NCBI RefSeq assembly: GCF_016863635.1
Contig: NZ_BOPG01000076.1
Coordinates: 1 to 64,000, forward strand
Origin: Virgisporangium aurantiacum
GTDB taxonomy: Bacteria; Actinomycetota; Actinomycetes; Mycobacteriales; Micromonosporaceae
Direction: 5' to 3'
Length of the DNA stretch: 64,000 nt
Numbering within the stretch: the stretch's first letter is position 1; each line of letters opens with the position of its first letter. The position numbers were made by a program, and so were the translations under genes. The notes beneath the pieces were generated by a model. That model had not been told where the DNA came from. It made no database searches and saw nothing but the letters and a program-made list of their open reading frames with translations. Of this stretch, positions 28,308-36,824 are shown piece after piece.

Positions 28308-28859
28308 CGTCCGGCTAACCCACCGAAATTTGCGTCATCACCGCCGGACAACGCCATTTCGCACTCCAAATCTGTGGGCAAGAGGTGCGCACCGGTCCTG
28401 TTGACCTGCCTTTCCCACATCGCACTCCCGGTTCAACTCGCTGTCGGGAGGCTCATGCCTTCGGGATCGGCAGGCTTTTCCACCAAGCGGAGATCAGCCT
28501 CGTACTGCTGGTTGATGAGCTGCGGAGATGGCTTCGCATTGAAGCATCCACCGACGATGTCGCCGACGAACTGTCGTCACAGTTACCGCAAGCAGAATCA
28601 ATTGGATATACGGCGCCAACGCGCCGCACAGAGAGTAGAGACCCAGGCTTTCGGCCAACTTCTGCCCACTTTCGTATGGACACGAGCGGCAACAGGGACA
28701 GTTGGTGAACCTCGGGTTCGACTACGAATTGTCACAGTTGACGGTCCCGCATGGTCGGGTCGGCACGCGGTCCGGTCAGCCGTCCCGGGGGGCCAGCTAC
28801 GTTCGGTTACGGTGGGACGGATGCGCGTGCCGGACGCGCGGCATTGGGGGGCATGAGCG
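28308..28859. other. Gene-free stretch upstream of the second SARP gene
   Basis: No intact gene is supported. A plus-strand frame around 28440-28600 (LVLLVDELRRWLRIEASTDD) looks protein-like but has no defined start or recognised family and may be another relic. The last ~150 bases should contain the promoter of the SARP gene at 28860. Confidence 0.4.
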
Positions 28860-31800
28860 GTGGACTTCCACGTGCTGGGGACGCTTGAGGTGGCAATCGC
28901 TGGCCGACGCATCACCGTCAGCGCGGTCAAGCACCGGATCCTGCTGGCCGCGCTGCTGGTCCACGCTAACGAGGTGGTCTCCCTGGACCGGCTGGGCGCG
29001 TTCATCTGGTCCGACGCGCCGCCGGCCGACGAACGGGCGGCGATCCAAACCTACGTCACCCGGCTGCGCCACCTGGTTACCGGGTGTGACGGTGAAACCA
29101 AGATCCACTTTCGTGGCAACGGCTACCAGATCGAGGTCGACGAGACCGCTGTGGACCTGGGCGTGTTCGCCGCCACGGTACGGACGGCCGACGAGGCGGC
29201 CGCTGGTGACGACCTCGAAGGCGAGGCTGCCGCCCTGCACGAGGCGATGGCCCTGTGGCGCGACCAGCCTCTCGCCGACGTCCCGTCCGAGGCGCTCCGG
29301 CAGGAGGTGGTGCCGCGCCTCCTCGAGTGGCGGATGGCGGTCCTCCAGCGGAGAGTCGAGCTCGACCTGCGGCTGGGCCGACACGCCGAACTGGTCGCCG
29401 AACTGGTGGGCCTGACCGATAGTTACCCGGTCAGCGAACGGCTGTGGGCGGCGCTAATGACCGCGCTGTACCGGTGCGGGCGGCGGGCGGAAGCCCTGAC
29501 GGCGTTCCAGACGGTACGGGCGTACCTCGCCGACGAACTCGGGGTCGATCCGGGAGAGCAGCTTCGCGACCTGCATCACGCGGTGCTCAATGACAACGTG
29601 CCGACGGTACCCGCCCGCCCGACGGTCCGCCGGCCGGTCCTTCCCGCCGAGCAGCCTTCCGCCACCGAGTGGCTCGGCCAGTGCCGGCTGCCGCTGGACA
29701 CGCCCGATCTGGTGGGGCGTAAGAAGGTGAACTCCGCCATCCTCCATGCCCTCCGGGCGTCGGTGGCCGGTGTCGGCGTGCCGACCGTCGCCATCACGGG
29801 CCCGCCCGGCGTCGGCAAATCCGCGCTCGCCGTCCGGGTGGCGCACGAACTGCGTGCCGACTATCCGGACGGGCAATGGTTCGTGCGCCTCGACGGCACC
29901 GGTGCCGACCGCCGACCGCCCGGCCAGGTACTCGACGAGCTGCTGCGCACTGCCGGAGTGGACCCCAGCACGATTCCGGGCGGCGAAGCGCAACGGGCCG
30001 GTACGCTGCGCGCCAGGCTAGCCGACCACCGTGTCCTGCTGGTACTCGACGACGCCGCGAACGTCGCGCAGGTCGCGCCGCTGCTACCGGGTACGCCCGG
30101 CTGCGCCGTCCTGATAACCAGTCGCAACGAGCTGGGCGGCCTGGCCGTCCTGCACGGCGCGCTCCGGTACCCGCTGGATTCGCTGGACGCCGACGCGGCC
30201 GGGGAGTTGCTCCGCCGCGCGCTCGGACCCCAGCGCCTGGCCGCTGAGCCGACGGCCGTCACCGAGCTGGCCGAACTGTGCGGCCGGCTGCCCCTGGCGC
30301 TGCGCATCGTGGTGGCCAACCTCGCCAGCCGACCGCACACGACGATCGACGGATACGTCACCGAGCTACGGGCCGACGACCGGTTGGCCAGACTCGCGGT
30401 GCCCGGTGACACGCAGATCGCGGTGCGGGGGGCTTTTGACCTGTCGTACTCGTCGCTGCCGGCCGTCGCCGGCCGTGCGTTCCGACTTCTCGGCCTGGTG
30501 CCCGGAGGCGACTTCGACGCCGCCGCGATGGGAGCGTTGATCGGCGCCGGCGCCGCAACGGCGGCCGCCCTGCTGGAAACACTCGCCTCGGCAAGCCTCA
30601 TCGAGCAGCACGCGGCGAAGCGGTTCCGCTTCCACGACCTGATCCGGTTGTACTCCGCCGAGCGCGTGGCCGCCGACGAGCCCCCCGATGACCGCGACGC
30701 CGCCACCCGGCGGCTGCTCGACTGGTACCTGCACACCGCCCACGCCGCAGCGAGACGGTTCGACCCCGCCTACGCCGAGTCCGCGCCACCGGCACCGCCG
30801 GCCGAGACACCGATCAGGTCGTTCCCCACCGACCGCGCCGCCATGGACTGGTTCGACGCCGAACGGGGCAACCTCGTCGCCGCGATCCGCCACGCCGCCG
30901 ACCGCGGCTACCCCCCGTACCCGTGGCTGCTGTTCCAAGCGATCCGCCTTGACCTCCTGCACCGCAACCACACCGACGAGTGGGCCGCGTCGGTGTCGGC
31001 CGCCACCAGTGCCGCTGAGATCGCGGGCGACGCGCCCGCACTGGCCGAGCTGCACCTGAGCCAGGGAACACTGAGCTGGGCGACGGGCCGGTACGCCGAC
31101 GCCGACGCCCAGTTACACGCCGCCGTGCGGATGGCCCGCGACGCCGGCCGGCCCATCGTGGCCGCACGGGCATTGAACAACCTCGGCCTCGTCCACCTGG
31201 AGCTGGGTCAACTGGACACGGCCAGCCGGTACCTCGCCGAGGCAGCCGAGCCGCCCGAGGTCCTGGACGCCGTTCGCGGCCTGGGCGCCGCCGTGTTCAG
31301 CAACCTGGGCATCGCCCGCCTCGAACGCGGCGAACTCCGCGCGGCCGCGGAGTCGTTAACGCGAGCGGCGGCCGCCAACCGCGCCAACGGCAGCCTCCGT
31401 GGCGAGGAGAACGCCGAGATCAACCTCGGCCATGTCCACCGCCTGCTCGGCAATCTCGACACCGCTACCGGGCATCTGCTGCGGGCCCTGCACCTGACCC
31501 GACACATCGGCGCCCGCCCGGACGAGGCCGGCGCGCTCGTCGGGCTCGCCGGCATCTACCGCGACAGCGGCCGGTACTCCTCCGCGCTGGAGGCCGGACT
31601 GGCATCGCTGTCGGTCGCGAGGGCCGTCGGCCACCGCCGGTCCGAGTCGGACGCGCTCGTCGAACTCGGAGCGATCGCCCTGGATACCGGACAGTCGGCA
31701 CTCGCCCGGGACCGGTACACGACGGCCCGCGAACTGGCCCGCGACCTCGGCTACCGACGCGTGGAAGCCCAGGCCCTGACCGGCCTGGCTCTGGCCGGCG

Positions 31801-32135
31801 CGGCATTGGCCGGCTACCGCGTCACCGGCATGGACCTGCCGGGGACGCCGGCTGAGGCAGCGGCCGAGGCGGCGGTCAGCGTGCATTTTGGGCGGGCCGA
31901 GCAGGCGCTGGCGCTGGCGCGCCAAGCCGGCCTGCGGATTCTGGAGGCCGGGGCACTCATCGCGTACGGCCGGATCGCGGTCGCCACGGGCCGTTTCGGT
32001 CTCGCCGCCCAGTGCGCCGCACAGGCGCTCGCCCTGCATCGAGCGGCAGAGTGTCCGCGCGGACAGGCTGAGGCGCGGACCATACTTGCCGCGATTCCAC
32101 GCGCCGTGCGGGAGCAGCCGTGCGTCGCCAGATAG
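28860..32135 (+). CDS. Large SARP-family activator (AfsR-like: winged helix, BTAD, NB-ARC, TPR)
   Basis: 1091 residues from GTG 28860. Winged helix (DFHVLGTLEVAIAGRRITVS, 1-95), BTAD (LDLRLGRHAELVAELVGLTD, ~100-245), NB-ARC with P-loop GPPGVGKS near residue 315 and LLVLDDAA as Walker B, then about ten TPR-like helical repeats from ~700 to the end (AGRPIVAARALNNLGLVHLE is typical). This is the full AfsR architecture. A TTA codon at 31356-31358 (ESLTR) implies bldA control. Its target is not obvious: it faces away from the Cys-rich peptide operon and is 2.4 kb from the biosynthetic cluster, so either could be regulated. Confidence 0.93.
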   Translation: MDFHVLGTLEVAIAGRRITVSAVKHRILLAALLVHANEVVSLDRLGAFIWSDAPPADERAAIQTYVTRLRHLVTGCDGETKIHFRGNGYQIEVDETAVDLGVFAATVRTADEAAAGDDLEGEAAALHEAMALWRDQPLADVPSEALRQEVVPRLLEWRMAVLQRRVELDLRLGRHAELVAELVGLTDSYPVSERLWAALMTALYRCGRRAEALTAFQTVRAYLADELGVDPGEQLRDLHHAVLNDNVPTVPARPTVRRPVLPAEQPSATEWLGQCRLPLDTPDLVGRKKVNSAILHALRASVAGVGVPTVAITGPPGVGKSALAVRVAHELRADYPDGQWFVRLDGTGADRRPPGQVLDELLRTAGVDPSTIPGGEAQRAGTLRARLADHRVLLVLDDAANVAQVAPLLPGTPGCAVLITSRNELGGLAVLHGALRYPLDSLDADAAGELLRRALGPQRLAAEPTAVTELAELCGRLPLALRIVVANLASRPHTTIDGYVTELRADDRLARLAVPGDTQIAVRGAFDLSYSSLPAVAGRAFRLLGLVPGGDFDAAAMGALIGAGAATAAALLETLASASLIEQHAAKRFRFHDLIRLYSAERVAADEPPDDRDAATRRLLDWYLHTAHAAARRFDPAYAESAPPAPPAETPIRSFPTDRAAMDWFDAERGNLVAAIRHAADRGYPPYPWLLFQAIRLDLLHRNHTDEWAASVSAATSAAEIAGDAPALAELHLSQGTLSWATGRYADADAQLHAAVRMARDAGRPIVAARALNNLGLVHLELGQLDTASRYLAEAAEPPEVLDAVRGLGAAVFSNLGIARLERGELRAAAESLTRAAAANRANGSLRGEENAEINLGHVHRLLGNLDTATGHLLRALHLTRHIGARPDEAGALVGLAGIYRDSGRYSSALEAGLASLSVARAVGHRRSESDALVELGAIALDTGQSALARDRYTTARELARDLGYRRVEAQALTGLALAGAALAGYRVTGMDLPGTPAEAAAEAAVSVHFGRAEQALALARQAGLRILEAGALIAYGRIAVATGRFGLAAQCAAQALALHRAAECPRGQAEARTILAAIPRAVREQPCVAR

Positions 32136-32204
32136 GGGTATGCCAGACCTGACGCGAGCGCCCAGTCGCTGCGCCGCGGCAGCACGCGCGCGGTCGGCAC
32201 GGTG

Positions 32205-32459
32205 AAGGGTGAAAATCTGCCGGTTTCGCCCGCGGCGAACACCATGCTGAATCGCGCCCTGCAACGCGCCGTCTACCTACACGCCAAACAGTCCTACCTC
32301 AACTACCACATCGCGTTGACCCTGGGCTGGCCCATCGCCATCGGTGTCATCGAAGCTGCTGCAGCTACGTGGTCAAGGACCGCCTCGACGTCACCGGCCG
32401 CCCGCTGGAGCCTGCCCGGCGCCGAAGCTGTCCGGCTTGCGCGCCGTGCAGGGGATTGA
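32205..32459 (+). pseudogene. ISKra4-type transposase C-terminal relic
   Basis: AVYLHAKQSYLNYHIALTLG and WPIAIGVIEAA, then frameshifted YVVKDRLDVTG and again ARWSLPGAEAVRL. These follow in order the C-terminal blocks of ISKra4-like transposases (Y-x-N...Y...GLPI-x-TGVIE...KDR...RWS-x-x-GAEA). Two frameshifts (about 32362 and 32400) show it is dead. Another ISKra4 piece lies on the opposite strand at 34034-34273. Confidence 0.72.
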
Positions 32460-32563
32460 CGGCGCGGTCGTCGCCGGCGTGACAGGTTCGCCCGTCCCTG
32501 ATCTCACCGCGCACGATACGTCCGTTCCGGCGAACCCGGGGATTCCTGAGCGCGGGCGGCCCG

Positions 32564-33199
32564 CTATGAAGGCGTGCGAACGTTCGCGGTCGGTCCTTGG
32601 AACTCGTGGCCGTGTGCGCGGGTCCACTGTTCGAACGTGCGCGGCTCATGCCTGGTTATGTTCCGCACGGTCGGGTGGACGTGCGACTCGTCGAGGACGC
32701 CGTCGCCATAGAAGTTGAAGAAGGCATCGACGTACTCGGTGGGCATGGTCCGGTCCATCTCCTCCCGTGTTTCAGCGTCTGTCATGCCATGGCAGTGCAG
32801 GTTCCGCCCGAGGACCTTCGCGAGCACGGAGACCTGGTCGGCGGGCAGCAGGAACTCCGGGCCGGTCAGCTCGTGGATCTGCCCGTCATGGCCGCCTAAC
32901 AGCACTTGTACCGCGACGGCTGCAATGTCGTAGGGATCGATGGTGGCGGCCCGCGCGGTAGGAAACGGCACGCGCACCACGTCGCCGGCCGCGAGTTGCG
33001 GTCGCCAACGCAGGGCGTTGGACATGAAGGCCCTGGGCCGAAGGAGAGTCCATGAAAGTTCTGACTCCCGAACGGCGCGCTCGGAGAGGATCATGTATCG
33101 AGAAATGGCGTTGTTGAGGTCGCCGAGGGCGGCCGAGGAGCCAGACAGCAGCACGACCCGCTTCACCCCGGCCCGCCGTGCCCGCGCCAGCAGGGCCGC
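32564..33199 (-). pseudogene. NmrA-like NAD(P)-binding protein, 5'-truncated
   Basis: From 33199 the frame encodes the C-terminal two thirds of an NmrA/SDR-a protein: RRAGVKRVVLLSGSSAALGD, SRYMILSERAVRESELSWTL, RPRAFMSN and DPYDIAAVAVQVLLGG. The N-terminal Rossmann GxxGxxG segment is absent because the gene is joined here to the 3' end of an unrelated membrane-protein gene. Without the dinucleotide-binding motif the product could not bind NAD(P) normally. Confidence 0.78.
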
Positions 33200-33815
33200 G
33201 GGTGAACTCCCGGCGTTGGAAGAGGACGTGGCCGGTAAAAGCCACAAGGGCGAGCCCGATGCCGAGGCTGGCCGCCCACGGCAGGGTGAGCCGGTCGGCG
33301 CCGCGGATCGCGAGACAGAAGGCGACGCCGAAAATGAGCGAGTTGAGTGCTCCCACCATGTTGGCCATGGTGTATAGCATCTGCCAGAACGACGGCCGCA
33401 TGCCCATGCTGCGGAGGGCGGCCGAGGCCTCGTCCGGATCGTCGGCGCGATCGGTGATGTCGGCGAACCAGTAGGCGCCGGCCGGTGACTGGTCCGCATA
33501 CCAGCGCCGTATCCGTTGGATACGGGTGAGGTATCGCATGCTCTCGACGCCGGTCTGCACCAGACGCGCGAAGGTGAACCAGCCGAGCAGCAGAATGGCG
33601 GGCAGTACCGCCGCGGCGAACAGCGTCAAGCGGCTACTGTCACCTGCGACGAACCCGAGCGCGATCAGACCGCTGGAGACCGCACCCAGGTAGATTGACG
33701 CGCGACCGTTGGCCTCGCCGATCGTGCCGCCACGCGCTGTCTGCAGGACGAAATGCTCGGTCGTGAGAATGGTGAGGAGGCTGCCGTCCGGCGTGGACGG
33801 AGGTGAGTCGGTCAT
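33200..33815 (-). CDS. Small four-helix membrane protein, 3' end replaced
   Basis: Start ATG 33815 (MTDSPPSTPDG). It has the actinobacterial pattern LTTEHFVLQTARGGTIGEAN followed by GRASIYLGAVSSGLIALGFV. Four hydrophobic segments lie around residues 40-60, 65-88, 150-175 and 178-200 with a cytosolic loop rich in Arg between the second and third. About 205 residues are genuine; beyond 33200 the frame runs on to 32886 through antisense of the NmrA relic, so the natural C-terminus is lost. Function unknown. Confidence 0.65.
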
Positions 33816-33992
33816 CGTGGACCCCTTACATCGCAACGGGTTCGAACACAGGGGTAGAAGGACCCGGCCGGGCGCGGTCGCGGGGGAGCGGATCGTCAGG
33901 CGACCGGCCGCGAGCGCATGGCTGCGGCAACGGACGCCGGTCGGATCTCGGGCTCTTGCCCGGTAGCGGAGGCGGCGCGACGCCTCGACGAC

Positions 33993-34006
33993 GTAAGGAT
34001 CCTTAC
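33993..34006. promoter_or_regulatory. 14-base perfect palindrome GTAAGGATCCTTAC
   Basis: A fully symmetric A/T-richer sequence in an otherwise G/C-rich gene-poor stretch, 178 bases upstream of the truncated membrane-protein gene and near an insertion-sequence relic. It could be a regulator operator or a scar of the mobile element. No direct support beyond symmetry. Confidence 0.35.
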
Positions 34007-34033
34007 CTACCAGGTCGGCTCATGGTATGGCGA

Positions 34034-34273
34034 TCAACGCGGTCCTGACAAGAAGGTGCGAGCTGTTCGGTGCCCGGGATCGCGGATTTCGGCTTGGTCG
34101 AACAGGGCGGTGACCATGGGCGCGACACCGTGCTCCAGCGACGCGTTCACCTTCCGGCCGTGGGCGCGTGGTCCGTTGCGGCGTGCGGCGCGTTCGGCAG
34201 CGTCGGCGGGAAGGATATCGGCGGCGGTGCGTGGGGCGGGTGCGGCGTCATAGACCGCGGTCACCACCGCCAT
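34034..34273 (-). pseudogene. ISKra4-type transposase internal relic
   Basis: MAVVTAVYDAAPAPRTAADI, then RKVNASLEHGVAPMVTALFD and QAEIRDPGHRTARTFLSG. These are successive blocks of the catalytic core of ISKra4-like transposases (MAEV-x-x-VYD...R-x-x-x-DI...K-x-x-x-ASV...V-x-x-x-FDEAERRDP-x-H-x-R). Both ends are missing. Confidence 0.72.
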
Positions 34274-34394
34274 GCGGGTGCGGCCGGTCGGGGCGCCGAC
34301 GGTTCGCGTAGATCGGCGGGGATCATGTTCACCCCGCCCCGCGGCGCGCCGGACCGGCGTCCACAGTGGACGGTCCGCAAACCATCATGGCGGT

Positions 34395-34408
34395 AAATCC
34401 GTGGATTT
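34395..34408. promoter_or_regulatory. Inverted repeat AAATCC-GT-GGATTT upstream of the cluster LuxR gene
   Basis: Two 6-base arms around a 2-base centre, 126 bases before the TTG start of the LuxR-type regulator. It is the only A/T-rich symmetric element between the IS relic and the first cluster gene, so it is a candidate operator for the cluster-situated regulator. Confidence 0.35.
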
Positions 34409-34533
34409 TGGCACCGGACGCACGCAGATCCCGGCTCACCCGTTCATAGACTGGTGACCTTGGATCGCCGATGACGCCATGCGGTCACGGCCCCTTCCCT
34501 CCGTGCGCCACCGCCCCGATACGGGAGGACCGA

Positions 34534-35094
34534 TTGCGTATATGTCTGATCGAAGCCCAACGACACATCGCCCGCGAGTACACCGAGGCGTTCGAACGGT
34601 ACGGGCTCGAGGTCGCCAGTAAACGGAGCCTCCGTGGTGCCACCGGCCTGTCGGTCGACCTGTTTGTCGTGGACGTGGACGCCGTCGCGTCGACGGACCT
34701 GATCTGGTTCCTCGAACGGGTGGGCAGGCGGGTGCCGGTCGTGCTCGCCCGGCAGCCGATCGGGCCGCAACTCGTCCAGGTCATGCGATCGGTGGCCAAC
34801 GCCGGTGTCGTCGTCCCCGACGAGCACGGCGACGGAATCGTCGCGGTGCTCACGCGGTCCACGACACCCGGGAACCACCCCGGGAACCACGACGCGGAGC
34901 CCAACACCACCCAGCTCTCACCGCGGGAACGGCAGGTCCTCCAGCAGATCGCGCAGGGCCGCACCCACCGTCAGATCGCCCGGGCGCTCGACATCAGCGA
35001 GCACACCGTCGACACGTACGTCAAACGGGTGCGGTCGAAGCTGGGTGCCGGCAACAAGGCTCAGCTGACCCGCATCGCGTTGAGCGGCGAGTGA
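34534..35094 (+). CDS. LuxR-type cluster regulator with degenerate receiver domain
   Basis: 186 residues from TTG 34534, chosen because GGGAGG lies just upstream; the ATG at 34471 is an alternative. The N-terminal ~115 residues look like a receiver fold (RICLIEAQRHIAREYTEAFE ... DLFVVDVDAVAST) but lack the full acidic pocket, so phosphorylation is doubtful. The C-terminal GerE HTH is clear: LSPRERQVLQQIAQGRTHRQ then IARALDISEHTVDTYVKRVR. It is the first gene of the biosynthetic cluster and is followed at once by a carrier-protein gene (1 base gap). Confidence 0.88.
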   Translation: MRICLIEAQRHIAREYTEAFERYGLEVASKRSLRGATGLSVDLFVVDVDAVASTDLIWFLERVGRRVPVVLARQPIGPQLVQVMRSVANAGVVVPDEHGDGIVAVLTRSTTPGNHPGNHDAEPNTTQLSPRERQVLQQIAQGRTHRQIARALDISEHTVDTYVKRVRSKLGAGNKAQLTRIALSGE

Positions 35095-35095
35095 C

Positions 35096-35389
35096 GTGCC
35101 CCCGGTCGACGCCGGCCTGGTCCACGACCGCGTGGCGACGCTGGTGGCGCAGGCGGTGGGCGCAACCGTCGCCGACGCCGACGACTACTTCGACGTGGGC
35201 GGGGACTCGCGCCGGGCGACCCTGCTGGTGCGGGCCATCCAGGAGGAGTTCCGTGTGCCCCTGTCGCTTCGCACGTTCTTCGAGGAGCCAACGGTCGAGG
35301 CGCTCTCCGGTGCTGTCGTGCGTCTCCTCCGATCGTCGGAACCGCCCGCGCCCGGACAGACAGATGGAGTGATCGATGCAGACCTTTGA
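35096..35389 (+). CDS. Free-standing peptidyl/acyl carrier protein
   Basis: 97 residues. The phosphopantetheine site is DYFDVGGDSRRATLLVRAI, Ser near residue 38, and the C-terminal helix is FFEEPTVEALSGAVV. The GGDS form is typical of NRPS carriers. It starts 1 base after the LuxR stop and overlaps the FAD oxidase gene by 14 bases, which suggests that the oxidase acts on the amino acid or acyl group tethered here. Confidence 0.93.
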   Translation: MPPVDAGLVHDRVATLVAQAVGATVADADDYFDVGGDSRRATLLVRAIQEEFRVPLSLRTFFEEPTVEALSGAVVRLLRSSEPPAPGQTDGVIDADL

Positions 35390-36821
35390 CGTGGTCGTTG
35401 CGGGCAACGGCGTGCTGGGCCAGTCCGTCGCCGCGGCCGCCGCGTGGGCCGGGCTCCGGGTCGCGGTGGTCGGCGACCCGCAGCGGCCCGCCGCCGCCTC
35501 ATCCGCAGCCGGCGCGATGCTCGGTTGCTTCGGCGAGGTGACCCCGACCCTGCTGCGGTCCGAGGCCGGCCGGCAGAAGCTGGCGGCCACGGTGCGCGCG
35601 CACCACCTCTGGCCGTCGTGGCTGGAGCGGCTGGAGGAAACGGCGCCGGACGCGCCGCTGCGGCGGGCCGACGACACGATGGTCCTGCTCAACACGGTGG
35701 GGACCGCCGACATCGACGACGCCGGGTACGCCTCGATCCGCCAGGCTCTGGACGTGTACGACGAGCCGTACGAGGACGTCGACGTCGAGGATGTCCCCGG
35801 GCTCGACCCGGACCCGCTGGCGCGGCCGCTGCGCGCGATGCGGCTGCCCCGGGAGGGCGCCGTCGACGCCGCCGCGCTGTTGACCGCGCTGGAGCGCGCC
35901 ATCGACGCCGCCGGCGGTGTCCGTGTCGCGGGGACGGTGGACGCGGTGCTGCACGACGCCGGCCGGGTCACCGGGCTGGCGCTGGCCGACGGCACCCGGA
36001 TCTCCGGCGACCAGGTCGTGCTGGCCTGCGGTGCGGCCACCCAGCGGCTGATCGACGGGGTCGACGACCTCAACGTGCGGATTCCCCGCCTGGTGCACGG
36101 CCACGGCGTGTCCGTCGTCGTGCGGACCGCCGCCGGGACCCCGCCCGCGCGATCCGTCCTGCGCACGCCGAACCGGTCGTTCGCCTGCGGTCTGCACCTC
36201 GTGCCGCGGTCCTCCGGCACGGTCTATCTCGGCGCGACAAACGCCATCCACTTCGACGAGCCGGCCGGGCCCGGCATCGACGACGTCACGTTCCTCCTCG
36301 GATGCGCGGTCCACCAGCTCGACCGGCGGCTGCGGGTCGCGTCCGTCGAGCGCCTGCAGTCCGGCAGCCGGCCGGCGTCGTTCGACGGCTTCCCGCTGAT
36401 CGGCGAGACCTCGCTGGCCGGCCTGTGGCTCGCGTCGGGCACCTACCGCGATGGTCTGCACCTGTCCCCGCTGGTGGCCGGCTACCTCACCGAACGGTTG
36501 CAGGGTAAGGGCGCGCCCGACGACCTCGATGCGTTCCGGCCCGAGCGGCCGCCGATCCAGGCGTTCACCCGCGAGGAGATCGTCGACCAGGCGGGGCAGC
36601 ACATCCTGGCGTCGGGGTACGAGCGGAACTGGACCCTGCCGCTGGACTGGCCGGCGGTGCTGGACGAGCTGTTCCGGGACCGGCACCTGACCTTCGCCTA
36701 CGCGCTGAGCGACCGGTACACCCCGCCACCGGAGATCCTCGTCGCGCTGCTGCGCGCGCCCGCCGACGTGCGCGACCGGTACCGCCGGCACCTGCGGCGG
36801 GTCCGCGACGCCTGGAGCTGA
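35376..36821 (+). CDS. FAD-dependent amine oxidase (DAO/glycine-oxidase-like)
   Basis: 481 residues. The FAD site FDVVVAGNGVLGQSVAAAAA has the GxGxxG at 10-15, followed by the DAO-fold blocks ASSAAGAMLGCFGE, VDAAALLTALERAI and DFDGFPLIGE-like FDGFPLIGETSLAGLWLASG near 340. It resembles ThiO/glycine oxidase and would oxidise an amine or amino acid to an imine or keto acid. About 90 extra C-terminal residues (QAFTREEIVDQAGQHILASG...) exceed the usual DAO length. It overlaps the carrier-protein gene, pointing to a carrier-bound substrate. Confidence 0.88.
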   Translation: MQTFDVVVAGNGVLGQSVAAAAAWAGLRVAVVGDPQRPAAASSAAGAMLGCFGEVTPTLLRSEAGRQKLAATVRAHHLWPSWLERLEETAPDAPLRRADDTMVLLNTVGTADIDDAGYASIRQALDVYDEPYEDVDVEDVPGLDPDPLARPLRAMRLPREGAVDAAALLTALERAIDAAGGVRVAGTVDAVLHDAGRVTGLALADGTRISGDQVVLACGAATQRLIDGVDDLNVRIPRLVHGHGVSVVVRTAAGTPPARSVLRTPNRSFACGLHLVPRSSGTVYLGATNAIHFDEPAGPGIDDVTFLLGCAVHQLDRRLRVASVERLQSGSRPASFDGFPLIGETSLAGLWLASGTYRDGLHLSPLVAGYLTERLQGKGAPDDLDAFRPERPPIQAFTREEIVDQAGQHILASGYERNWTLPLDWPAVLDELFRDRHLTFAYALSDRYTPPPEILVALLRAPADVRDRYRRHLRRVRDAWS

Positions 36822-36824
36822 CCG

